64,000 nucleotides of DNA from Microglena sp. YARC. Lineage: Eukaryota > Chlorophyta > Chlorophyceae > Chlamydomonadales > Chlamydomonadaceae. Position numbers and translations under genes: made by a program. The notes beneath the pieces were generated by a model that was not told where the DNA came from, made no database searches, and saw only the letters and a program-made list of their open reading frames with translations. Below, piece after piece: positions 52,646 to 62,805 of the stretch; positions within the stretch are counted from its first letter, which is position 1, and each line of letters opens with the position of its first letter. The DNA lies in NCBI GenBank assembly GCA_022414725.1, contig CM039464.1, positions 60,192,539 through 60,256,538 of the forward strand, read 5' to 3'.

Positions 52646-52795
52646 GTGGCCACCGGCCACACGGGCTACGGTACTAGTATATATATATATATATATATAT
52701 ATACAAATACACATTTTGTATTTCTCCGCATATAAATACCTTCCTTATCTTGTGCAGGTTTGTATCTCCAACTTGGGTGACGATCCTGACTTCAA

Positions 52796-52840
<45 letters not shown>

Positions 52841-52872
52841 TAGTACAGTGCCTGTGTGGCTGGAGGCCACCC
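52646..52872 (+). pseudogene. Third upstream partial copy of UBC9 exon 4, between inverted arms
   Basis: 52758-52798: TTGTGCAG, GTTTGTATCTCCAACTTGGG, TGACGATCCTGAC, then a TA array. The copy is flanked by GGCCACACGGGCTACGGTAC, TAGTATATA on the left (52654-52685) and its inverted counterpart TATACTAGTACAGTGCC and GTGTGGCTGGAGGCCACC (52835-52872) on the right. The left arm also occurs at 7403-7445. Confidence 0.8.
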
Positions 52873-53007
52873 TCCTCCACCCAGGTCATTGACCCTGGTC
52901 TGGGTTACAGAACGGATAACGCCCTTGTATGCCCCCCCCCCCACACACACACCCCTGCCCACCTACATGACCTACATGATACCCTACTGTTCCCTAAATA
53001 TTCCTGC

Positions 53008-53300
53008 CCCCCATCCCCTTGACACACACTCTGTTTCTTCCCCTTGCACACCACACCAACCAGCCAATAGGGGCAGGGCTTGGCAAGGGGGTAGGGCCAG
53101 GGCGGGAAAAACCCTGCTTCCAATCCCCCATCCCCTTGACACACACTCTATTTATTCCCCTTGCACACCACACCACCCAGCCAATAGGGGCAGGGCTTGG
53201 CAAGGGGGCAGGGCCAGGGCGGGAAAAACCCTGCTTCCAATCGCCCATCCCCTTGACACACACTCTGTTTCTTCCCCTTGCACACCACACCACCCAGCCA
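53008..53300 (+). repeat. 118-bp tandem repeat
   Basis: Unit with CATCCCCTTGACACACACTC, CTTCCCCTTGCACACCACAC, CAGCCAATAGGGGCAGGGCT and GGGCGGGAAAAACCCTGCTT, 2.5 copies (53008, 53126, 53245). Confidence 0.9.
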
Positions 53301-54200
53301 TCTTCACCCTCCCTCAACTTTCTCTCCACCCACCCACATTCACATGCCCCCCTCGAAATGTCCCCTGCCATACCCCCTGCTTCCCTTCCCTTCTATTCCG
53401 CGCCACTCAAGCTGTTGCAAGTGCTCGTATCGAAAAACGATAGTGGCAAAGAACAGGTTGGGAAGCCCTGCCCCTCTGAAAACATCAGACTCGCGCGCAG
53501 GGTCAGCCACTTTCATGCAGCGATTGAACGGATCTTCGTGCACAGATACTTTGTTGGGCGTACCGGAAGACTTGAGGCTCGATAAATTCAATTGATCGCA
53601 CATCTCGTTGTGATGGTGTCTGTCGATTCAAATGGAAACCTGTACTTCTGAATGGGCCAGCAATACACCCCCAACGAGCCCGCGCCAACTATCGGGCTCA
53701 CTTTTCAATATCCACCCACCCGTCGCGTATTCTTTTATAATCACTTGCTCCCAAGATTTGTTGGGCGTGCAAACAGATAACAGATATCAGATAACAGGTA
53801 CTTTGTTGGGCGTGCAAAGACTTGCTTTCTTGACTAAAGCAAGCCGTTGACCGGAGAACCGGCCATCCCTCCTCCTCCTCTGTTGCGAACTGGCTGTAGC
53901 ACCTTGCGGGACAGGGTTCTCGATGCAAGGGAAACGTCCTGATGAGATGCGATGATCGGTGCAAGGGTTAGAGGTCGCAGCGGAATCACCATGAAAGTAG
54001 CAAGAGAAGGGTGCCTTGCAGCATTACCAGCATGAGCCATGGTGCTTCAAGAAGCAACAAATTGTACACAATCAACCTGAGCAACATGAGTGCTAAAGTT
54101 CGCGTAGGAGCAAACAAAGTCGACGAAGGATTTAAACTATTAATAAACTAAATTAAATTAAACTAAATTAAACCAAACTAAATTAAATTAAACTATTAAT
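53301..54200 (+). other. Intron 3, unique stretch
   Basis: No gene seen. A word TTTGTTGGGCGTGCAAA or close variants occurs near 53549, 53757 and 53802. AAATTAAACTAAA simple sequence lies at 54145-54205. Confidence 0.5.
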
Positions 54201-54229
54201 AAACTATTTGTAGGTATTTTCTTTGAAGC

Positions 54230-54412
54230 ATGATGCGGATGGAAGGAAGGAAGAAAGAAAGAGAAGGAAATGGGCACGAGTTCGAAAACATTGCTTCAGA
54301 AATGGGCACGAGTTTGAAAACATTGCTGCAGAAATGGAAAACATTGCTGCAGAGTTTGAAAAAATTGCTGCAGAAAAGGAAAACATTGCTGCGACAAACT
54401 GCTGCAAAAATT
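54230..54412 (+). repeat. GAAAACATTGCTGCAGA minisatellite
   Basis: Units of about 18-30 bp (ATGGGCACGAGTTTGAAAAC, ATTGCTGCAGAAA) about 7 times. The Glu/Asn-rich frame is an artefact. Confidence 0.85.
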
Positions 54413-54687
54413 GAAGCGATACGCGACCCTGGCCCTGGAGGGTTAATTCGGTTCGTTTTTTTTAGGTGGGGGGGCATAGCGTAATTTGCCCCCGTGAACT
54501 CCAGGTAGGTGTGCGCGTGTGCGTGTGGCTTGTGCATGTGGCGTAAGCGCGAAGAATATGCCGGTCAGGGCGTCACCGCGAAGAATATGCTGGTCAATAG
54601 CGATATCCATGTATGCCTACACATATATAGATTAAAATATGCATTTTGTATGTCTCCGCACATAAATGCCTTCCTTATCTTGTGCAG

Positions 54688-54759
54688 GTTTGTATTTCCA
54701 TCTTGAATGATGACCCTGACTCCGATGGTGCATGGGCCCCTTCTTTGTCCATCAGCCAG
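54688..54759 (+). CDS. UBC9: UBC9-like SUMO-conjugating enzyme, exon 4 (catalytic Cys)
   Basis: The only copy with both acceptor (TTGTGCAG) and donor (CAG then GTAAGA), phase 0 at both ends, 24 codons: VCISILNDDPDSDGAWAPSL then SISQ. Counting from exon 1 the Cys is residue 93, the active-site Cys position of human UBC9. It corresponds to VCLSILxEDxxWRPAITxKQ but is four residues longer around DPDSDGA, just after the active site. The extra residues may come from the GATGATCCTGAC word that is amplified all around this exon. Confidence 0.92.
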
Positions 54760-55309
54760 GTAAGATATATGTACACCGTTGCAATTGCATCCTGTCTTCA
54801 ATATGATTATCCTGACTTCAATATGATTATTCTGACTTTGATGGTGCATGGGCCCCTTCTTTGTCCATCAGCCAGGTAAGATTTATATGCATAGTTGAAC
54901 TTGTATCCAGACTTCAGTACAATTATGCTGACTTCAATATGATTATCCGGAATTCAATATGATGATCCTGACTTTAATGATGATGCTGACTTCGATGGTG
55001 CATGGGGCCATGGGCCCCTTCTTTGTCCATCAGCCAGGTAAAATCTATATACAGAGTTGCAATTATATGCTGACTTAAATATGATTATCCTGGCTTCAAT
55101 ATGAGTATCCTTACTTCAATTTGATTATCCTGACTTCGATGGTGCATGGGCCCCTTCATTGTCCATCAGCCAGGTAACATCTATATACATAGTTGCAAGT
55201 ATATGCTGACTTCAATATGATTATCCTGGCTTCAATACGAGTATCTTGACTTCAATATGATTATCCTGACTTCGATGGTGCATGGGCCCCTTCTTTGTCC
55301 ATCAGCCAG
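54760..55309 (+). pseudogene. Four downstream partial copies of UBC9 exon 4 (donor side)
   Basis: Copies end at 54875, 55037, 55173 and 55309. Each reads CTGACTTYGATGGTGCATGG, GCCCCTTCTTTGTCCATCAG, CCAG, followed by GTAAGA, GTAAAA, GTAACA or GTAATA. The copy ending 55037 has an internal duplication (CATGGGGCCATGGGCCCC). Between them a 17-20-bp word (GATTATCCTGACTTCAATAT) derived from the exon repeats more than ten times. None has an acceptor. Confidence 0.92.
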
Positions 55310-55364
55310 GTAATATATATACAGAGTTGCAATTGCATCCTGAATTCAATATGATGGTCCTGAC

Positions 55365-55558
55365 CAGGGTACTACTTCTTGTCAAATTGGTCAGTGCTTA
55401 ATGGGCACAAATGTCAAATTGGTCAGCGCTTTTTTGTGCAACAAGCTCAAAAACTGCGCGCTGCGCCCACAGGGGGTTGAAAAACTGCGCGAAACGCGCA
55501 GAGGTGCTCAAAAAGACAGCGCGGCACCGCGCTGCCGCGCGCACTTAGTAGTACCCTG
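55365..55558. mobile_element. hAT-like MITE, CAGGGTAC family, complete copy
   Basis: 194 bp, CAGGGTACTACTT...AGTAGTACCCTG, with 8-bp direct repeats GTCCTGAC/ATCCTGAC. Inserted in an exon 4-derived CCTGAC word. Confidence 0.85.
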
Positions 55559-55654
55559 ATCCTGACTGTCCAATGACTAAACTTCCTTTAATTCAAAGAG
55601 CCAACATGTGGTACTGTGATGCCTTGAACACATTTCTTGTATTGTTTATATTTA

Positions 55655-56925
55655 TTTCTATTATTATTTATTTCTATTATTATTTATTTCTATTATTATT
55701 ATTTTTTAGTTCTTGTATTGTTTATATTTGTATTGCTTATATTGTTGATACTGTATATAGCGTGTATAGTGTGTATATTTATATTGTTTGTGTTTGTATT
55801 GCTTATGTTGTTCATATTTGTATTGCTTATATTGTTGATACTGTATATAGCGTGTATAGTGTGTATATTTATATTGTTTGTGTTTGTATTGCTTATGTTG
55901 TTCATATTTGTATTGCTTATATTGTTGATACTGTATATAGCGTGTATAGTGTGTATATTTATATTGTTTGTGTTTGTATCGCTTATGTTGTTCAAATTTG
56001 TATTGCTTATATTGTTGATACTGTATATAGCGTGTATAGTGTGTATATTTATATTGTTTGTGTTTGTATTGCTTATGTTGTTCATATTTGTATTGCTTAT
56101 ATTGTTGATACTGTATATAGCGTGTATAGTGTGTATATTTCTATTGTTTGTGTTTGTATTGCTTATGTTGTTCAAATTTGTATTGCTTATATTGGTGATG
56201 CTGTATATTGCGTGTAAAGTGTGTATATTGTATTGTTTGTGTTTGTATCGCTTATGTTGTTCATATTTATATTGCTTATATTGTTGATACTGTATATAGC
56301 GTGTATAGTGTGTATATTTATATTGTTTGTGTTTGTATTGCTTATGTTGTTCATATTTGTATTGCTTATATTGTTTATATTGTATATAGCGTGTATAGTG
56401 TGTATATTTATATTGTTTGTGTGTGTATTGCTTGTATTGTTTATATTTATATTGCTTATATTGTTGATACTGTATATAGCGTGTATAGTGTGTATATTTC
56501 TATTGTTTGTGTTTGTATTGCTTGTATTGTTTATATTTATATTGCTTATATTGTTGATACTGTATATAGCGTGTATAGTGTGTATATTTCTATTGTTTGT
56601 GTTTGTATTGCTTATGTTATTCATATTTATATTGCTTATATTGTTTATATTGTATATTGCGTGTATAGTGTGTACATTTATATATTTTATGTTGTTTATA
56701 TTGTATTGCTTGTGTTTGCATTTATTATGTTGTTTGTACTTATATTATTTATAATGTTGATATTGTATATAGCGTGTGTAGTGTTTATATTTAAATTGTT
56801 TGTGTTTATATGATTTATGTTGTTTATACTTATATTATTTATATTGTTGATATTGTACATAGCGTGTGTAGTGTTGATATCTATATTGGTAGTGTTTATA
56901 TTGTTAACATTGCTTTATATCTATA
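55655..56925 (+). repeat. 90-bp satellite in intron 4
   Basis: Unit with TATTGCTTATATTGTTGATA, CTGTATATAGCGTGTATAGT, GTGTATATTTATATTGTTTG, TGTTTGTATTGCTTATGTTG, TTCATATTTG, about 13 copies with perfect 90-bp spacing at 55741-56190, then diverging. The unit is divisible by 3, so open Ile/Val/Cys frames persist; not coding. Confidence 0.96.
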
Positions 56926-57365
56926 ATGTTTATACAGTTTATACAGTTTAAATTTCCAACGAACAATTTGTTTTGAAACATTTTTATATTGTTTATATTG
57001 CCAACGTATTATTTGTTTTGCTAGGTGCAATTGTTCTTGCTGTATACAAATATATCGTCAGTATTTTGTATGCACCCTTGTAGCACATTGTCCTGCTAGG
57101 AGCACTATCCTTGCTGTATACCTACATATATATGTAGGTATACATATGTTTATATATATACCCCCCGTTTATACAAGTCCCCTTTGACTCCGTCAAGCCA
57201 AGGGCAAATTTTGAGTCCTGCAGGGCACCAAGAAACATGCAATAATACATATTGTGTACATTTATATTGTTTATGTTTAAATGTATATATTTAGTGTTCA
57301 TATATTATGTTTTTATTTATGTATTTATAGTGTGCATGTTTTAATTTATATTGTTTCCTATTATA
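56926..57365 (+). other. Intron 4, no gene seen
   Basis: A+T-rich, with GTTTATATTG words related to the satellite and a short palindrome ACATATATATGTAGGTATAC near 57123. Confidence 0.5.
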
Positions 57366-58363
57366 TAGGGGGCGGAAATAGATATATGTTGCCCCAAAAT
57401 ATAGATATATATAGATCTATATACCGTACTGCTCTCAAAATTTAACGGTTTAAATTGACGAGAGCAACCGTCGAATCGTGGCGTACGGTATATTACGAAA
57501 CGAGAAAACCGTCGGGTTTTTTGCCGATATTAGGTGCATCACTAGAATGCACATATCTCACTGCTCAGTGGGCCAAACACTACAATTTGTAGTGATACGA
57601 GATCCCTGGGACCTCCTGCATCTGTCCGCATGTTCAGATGCCTCATCTGACAAAAAGGACGAGTTTGGGAGCACAGACTCTGTGGCCATCTGTAACCACT
57701 CTTCCTTGCTCCAATTGTTTGAATTAGGGCACACTGGTGATGAGGATGAGGTGCCCTTGGCCCTTCTAGGTCGCTAAGCAACACATGAACATATATTATG
57801 CTTATGCTTGTGCTTATGGCATTACCTGAGCAAGAGATGATTTCAGGAGTTAATGGAAACGATTGAATGTCTCAATCTAGTTATTTAAACGAGTACCGGT
57901 AGTGTTATGCTGAACAAGATGTTGGGATCATTGCAGTATTATATGCACACTCCTTGCAGGTCCTAGAACAGTGTCCCCTAATATTGTACCATGAACCATG
58001 AATCAGTGTATCATGATTAAGTACAAACGTTAAGTTGTATAAATGGATTTTATTAAAATGGTAACTGTCAAATGTGTGACGTCAATTTATCTTCCTAAAG
58101 AAAAAACGTCAAATGTAAACCGTCAATTTATTATAACCCCCCCCCCCAAAAGCCGTCAAATTTTGCAACCGTTAAATTTTGAGAGCTCTACGGTATAGCA
58201 AATAGATATATTTGGTGCCCTATGCCATAATTGTAAAACCAGATTTTGATGTTTGTAAGGCGCCCTATGCCAATGCAAAAATCCAGCTTCGCCTAAATAG
58301 ATGTATATATATATATATATATATGTATAGATGTATCTCTATATAGATCAATGCCTCTCCCTA
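57366..58363. mobile_element. hAT-like MITE, TAGGGGGCGG family, split by TIR element B
   Basis: Ends TAGGGGGCGGAAA (57366) and GCCTCTCCCTA (58363), 8-bp direct repeats CTATTATA/CTATCATA. Outer parts match the intact copy at 62303-62585 (CCCTATGCCATAATTGT, AAACCAGATTTTGAT, GTAAGGCGCCCTATG, AAATCCAGCTTCGCC). The middle is interrupted by the element at 57423-58194. Confidence 0.85.
57423..58194 (-). mobile_element. TIR element B, ACCGTACTGCTC family
   Basis: 772 bp, inverted relative to element A. Ends ACCGTACTGCTCTCAAAATT and AAATTTTGAGAGCTCTACGGT. Homologous to A over most of its length (GTTCATGGTACAATATT, GACCTGCAAGGAGTGT, CATCTTGTTCAGCATAACAC, ACCGGTACTCGTTTAAATAA). Flanked by TATA on both sides. 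Confidence 0.85.
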
Positions 58364-58369
58364 CTATCA

Positions 58370-61190
58370 TATTTGTATTGTTTATGTTTACATGTATAGT
58401 ATTTATATTTATATTGTTTCCTATTCTATTTGCATTGTTTATGTTTACATGTATAGTATTTATAATTTAATTGTTTGTATAAATCATAGTATACACATAT
58501 TTGTATTGTTTATGTTTACATGTAAAGTATTTATAATTTAATTGTTTGTATAAATCATAGTATACACATATTTGTATTGTTTATGTTTACATTGTATAGT
58601 ATTTATAATTTAATTGTTTGTATAAATCATAGTATACACATATTTGTGTTGTTTATGTTTACATGTAAAGTATTTATAATTTAATTGTTTGTATAAATCA
58701 TAGTATACACATATTTGTATTGTTTATGTTTACATTGTATAGTATTTATAATTTAATTGTTTGTATAAATCGTAGTATACACATATTTGTGTTGTTTATG
58801 TTTACATTGTATAGTATTTATAATTTAATTGTTTGTATAAATCATAGTATACACATATTTGTGTTGTTTATGTTAACATATATAGTATTTATAATTTAAT
58901 TGTTTGTATAAATCATAGTATACACATATTTGTATTGTTTATGTTTACATTGTATAGTATTTATAATTTAATTGTTTGTATAAATCATAGTATACACATA
59001 TTTGTATTGTTTATGTTTACATTGTAAAGTATTTATAATTTAATTGTTTGTATAAATCATAGTATACACACATTTGTGTTGTTTATGTTTACATTGTATA
59101 GTATTTATAATTTAATTGTTTGTATAAATCATAGTATACACATATTTGTGTTGTTTATGTTTACATTGTATAGTATTTATAATTTAATTGTTTGTATAAA
59201 TCATAGTACCCACATATTTGTGTTGTTTATGTTTACATTGTATAGTATTTATAATTTAATTGTTTGTATAAATCATAGTATACACATATTTTTATTGTTT
59301 ATGTTTACATTGTATAGTATTTATAATTTAATTATTTGTATAAATCATAGTATACACATATTTGTGTTGTTTATGTCAACATGTATAGTATTTATAATTT
59401 AATTGTTTGTATAAATCATAGTATACACATATTTGTGTTGTTTATGTTAACATTGTATAGTATTTATAATTTAATTGTTTGTATAAATCATAGTATACAC
59501 ATATTTTTATTGTTTATGTTTACATTGTATAGTATTTATAATTTAATTGTTTGTATAAATCATAGTATACACATATTTGTGTTGTTTATGTCAACATGTA
59601 TAGTATTTATAATTTAATTGTTTGTATAAATCATAGTATACACATATTTGTGTTGTTTATGTTAACATTGTATAGTATTTATAATTTAATTGTTTGTATA
59701 AATCATAGTATACACATATTTGTGTTGTTTATGTTTACATTGTATAGTATTTATAATTTAATTGTTTGTATAAATCATAGTATACACATATTTGTGTTGT
59801 TTATGTTAACATATATAGTATTTATAATTTAATTGTTTGTATAAATCATAGTATACACATATTTGTGTTGTTTATGTTTACATTGTATAGTATTTATAAT
59901 TTAATTGTTTGTATAAATCATAGTATACACATATTTGTATTGTTTATGTTTACATGTAAAGTATTTATATTTCAATTGTTTGTATAAAGCATAGTATACA
60001 CATATTTGTATTGTTTATGTTTACATTGTATAGTATTTATAATTTAATTGTTTGTATAAGTCATAGTATACGCATATTTGTATTGTTTATGTTAACATTG
60101 TAAAGTATTTATAATTTAATTGTTTGTATAAATCATAGTACACAAATATTTGTGTTGTTTATGTTTACATGTAAAGTATTTATATTTCAATTGTTTGTAT
60201 AAATCATAGTATACACATATTTGTATTGTTTATGTTTACATGTATAGTATTTATAATTTAATTGTTTGTATAAATCATAGTATACACATATTTGTATTGT
60301 TTATGTTTACATTGTATAGTATTTATAATTTAATTGTTTGTATAAATCATAGTATACACATATTTGTATTGTTTATGTTTACATGTAAAGTATTTATATT
60401 TCAGTTGTTTGTATAAATCATAGTATACACATATTTGTATTGTTTATGTTTACATTGTAAAGTATTTATAATTTAATTGTTTGTATAAATCATAGTATAC
60501 ACATATTTGTATTGTTTATGTTTACATTGTATAGTATTTATAATTTAATTTTTTGTATAAATCATAGTATACACATATTTGTATTGTTTATGTTTACATG
60601 TAAAGTATTTATATTTCAATTGTTTGTATAAATCATAGTATACACATATTTGTATTGTTTATGTTTACATTGTATAGTATTTATAATTTAATTGTTTGTA
60701 TAAATCATAGTATACACATATTTGTGTTGTTTATGTTTACATTGTATATTATTTATAATTTAATTGTTTGTATAAATCATAGTATACACATATTTGTATT
60801 GTTTATGTTTACATGTAAAGTATTTATATTTCAATTGTTTGTATAAATCATAGTATACACATATTTGTATTGTTTATGTTTACATTGTATAGTATTTATA
60901 ATTTAATTGTTTGTATAAATCATAGTATGCACATATTTGTATTGTTTATGTTTACATGTAAAGTATTTATATTTCAATTGTTTGTATAAATCATAGTATA
61001 CACATATTTGTATTGTTTATGTTTACATTGTATAGTATTTATAATTTAATTGTTTGTATAAATCATAGTATACACATATTTGTGTTGTTTATGTTAACAT
61101 GTATAGTATTTATAATTTAATTGTTTGTATAAATCATAGTACACAAATATTTGTGTTGTTTATGTTAACATGTATCCTATTTGTATTTAT
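58370..61190 (+). repeat. 72-bp satellite in intron 4
   Basis: Unit with ATATTTGTATTGTTTATGTT, TACATTGTATAGTATTTATA, ATTTAATTGTTTGTATAAAT, CATAGTATACAC, about 38 copies. Variants have 70 bp (TACATGTAAAG). Period-two or period-three alternation of the ACATGTAAAG variant is seen at 60150-60970, so higher-order units are forming. Open frames are artefacts of the 72-bp period. Confidence 0.97.
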
Positions 61191-61201
61191 ATTGTATGCA
61201 G

Positions 61202-61397
61202 CAGGGTACTTCAAACGGCAAAATTGGCTAGCGCTTTAGCGCGCTTGAAAACAAAACAAACTGCGCTTTGCAGTGCAAAAAGCTCAAAAATTGCTTGCAG
61301 CGCCCATAAGGGGTTGCAAAAAACTGGGCTTAGAGCGCAGAGGGGGTCAAAAAGTCAGCGCTCAAAAGCTCAAAAGCGCGCGCTTTGAATTACTCTG
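61202..61397. mobile_element. hAT-like MITE, CAGGGTAC family, complete copy
   Basis: 196 bp with perfect 8-bp direct repeats GTATGCAG (61194-61201 and 61398-61405). Ends CAGGGTACTTCAAA and TTTGAATTACTCTG. Inserted at the edge of the 72-bp satellite. Confidence 0.9.
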
Positions 61398-61599
61398 GTA
61401 TGCAGCGTTTAGAGTGCTTATTCTAAAGATCGTTTATGTTAATTTTTGTATTTTTATTGTGATGCTTCATCCATTCATTCATTCCGACAAGTACAATTTC
61501 TTTTGATGTTCAATCATTTTTCAAGGTACAATTTCGTTTTCTATACACAGACTTACCCCCCACGGGTTACTTGTCCTGCCCCCCGATATTGTTAGTCAT

Positions 61600-61994
61600 C
61601 CACACAAATCACAAACGCACAAATACTCAACACACACAAACACACATACACAGCACACACAAGCACACAAACACACAAATTCACAAATGCACAACACAAA
61701 CGAACACAACACACACAACACATACACAAACATAAAAACATAACACACACAACACACAAAAATGCCCCCCCCCCATATATTCTTACTGAACTGAACTCCC
61801 CACACCCACCACCACCACCACCACCACCACTACCACCACCACCAACTGAACTCCCCCCCCCCCCCCCCCCCCCCTCTCCCCCTCCCCCCCCCCCCCACCA
61901 CCACCACCACCAACAACAACAACTGAACTCCCCCCCCCCCTCTCCCCCTCCCCCCCGACCACCACCACCACCACCACCACCACCACCACCACAG
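61600..61994 (+). repeat. CA, poly-C and CCA tracts with exon 5 fragments
   Basis: ACACACAAAC words, poly-C runs and CACCAC arrays. The exon 5 word AACTGAACTCCCC (from CCTGAACTCCCCGGC) occurs at about 61790, 61846 and 61921. Confidence 0.88.
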
Positions 61995-62049
61995 ATATTG
62001 CTAGGGATCCAGGAGCTGCTCGATGATCCTAACCTGAACTCCCCGGCAC
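61995..62049 (+). pseudogene. Upstream near-complete copy of UBC9 exon 5 (acceptor side)
   Basis: CCACAG acceptor, then ATATTGCTAGGGATCCAGGA, GCTGCTCGATGATCCTAACC, TGAACTCCCCGGCAC, then CACC repeats instead of the last codon and donor. Encodes ILLGIQELLDDPNLNSPA. It cannot be spliced onward at the usual site. Confidence 0.9.
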
Positions 62050-62117
62050 CCACCACCAACTGAACTCCCCACTACCACTACCAACTGAACTCCCCACACC
62101 ACCACCACCAATAACTG

Positions 62118-62150
<33 letters not shown>

Positions 62151-62170
62151 TTACGCACACCCGCACACAG

Positions 62171-62227
62171 ATATTGCTAGGGATCCAGGAGTTGCTCAAT
62201 GATCCTAACCTGAACTCCCCGGCACAG
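62171..62227 (+). CDS. UBC9: UBC9-like SUMO-conjugating enzyme, exon 5
   Basis: CACACAG acceptor, 19 codons in phase 0 (ILLGIQELLNDPNLNSPAQ) and donor CAG/GTATGA. Matches UBC9 ILLGIQELLxxPNxxDPAQ. Human UBC9 has about 28 more residues after this point (helices 3 and 4); no such exon is seen before the window ends, so it must lie to the right. Confidence 0.93.
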
Positions 62228-62302
62228 GTATGACGAGGGACCAGCGTATTATACTGTATTATATGTTATTATTAGGTGGTTTTATTTATTATATGGTATT
62301 AT

Positions 62303-62585
62303 TAGGGGGCGGAAAAAATATCTATATTGCCCCAAATATAGATCTATGTAGATCTAAATATAGCAAATAGATATATTTGGTATATCTACAACATATGCAG
62401 TTACATCAGATAGACACTGGAAAATCCAGTCGAAGCGCCTGCAATATGATATGGTGCCCTATGCCATAATTGTTAAACCAGATTTTGATTTTTGTAAGGC
62501 GCCCTATGTTGATTTTCAAAAATCCAGCTTCGCCAATGTAGATCTATATAGATCTATCTCTATATAGATCGATGCCTCTCCCTAG
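62303..62585. mobile_element. hAT-like MITE, TAGGGGGCGG family, intact copy
   Basis: 283 bp, TAGGGGGCGGAAA...GCCTCTCCCTA, 8-bp direct repeats GGTATTAT/GGTATCAT (62295-62302 and 62586-62593). Confidence 0.85.
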
Positions 62586-62776
62586 GTATCATCGTTTGGC
62601 GCTCAAAACAAAAAGGAAGAAACAGTGATTTGTTCGCGTTTACATTTTCCTGGTAGCACAATCTATTTACTGCCGAAGACGGCGAGCAGCCAAATTGCTG
62701 GCGGAAGGAAAGGCTAAGTTAGTTAATATTAGAAAATGAATAATGTTAATGAATGTTAGTTACTATTAGACTGGTG

Positions 62777-62805
62777 AGCATCCCAACCTGAACTCCCCGG
62801 CACAG
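62777..62805 (+). pseudogene. Downstream partial copy of UBC9 exon 5 (donor side)
   Basis: GCATCCCAACCTGAACTCCC, CGGCACAG, followed by GTATGAC exactly as after exon 5. No acceptor half. Confidence 0.88.

Noticed and set aside
52853..53585. Open frames of about 190 codons over the 118-bp repeats
   Set aside because: Two frames are open through tandem repeats, with no domain; the composition follows the repeat.
55573..56813. Ile/Val/Cys-rich frames that look like membrane proteins
   Set aside because: Product of the 90-bp satellite in intron 4.
59076..60846. Repeated 24-residue Phe/Ile/Tyr-rich frames
   Set aside because: Product of the 72-bp satellite.
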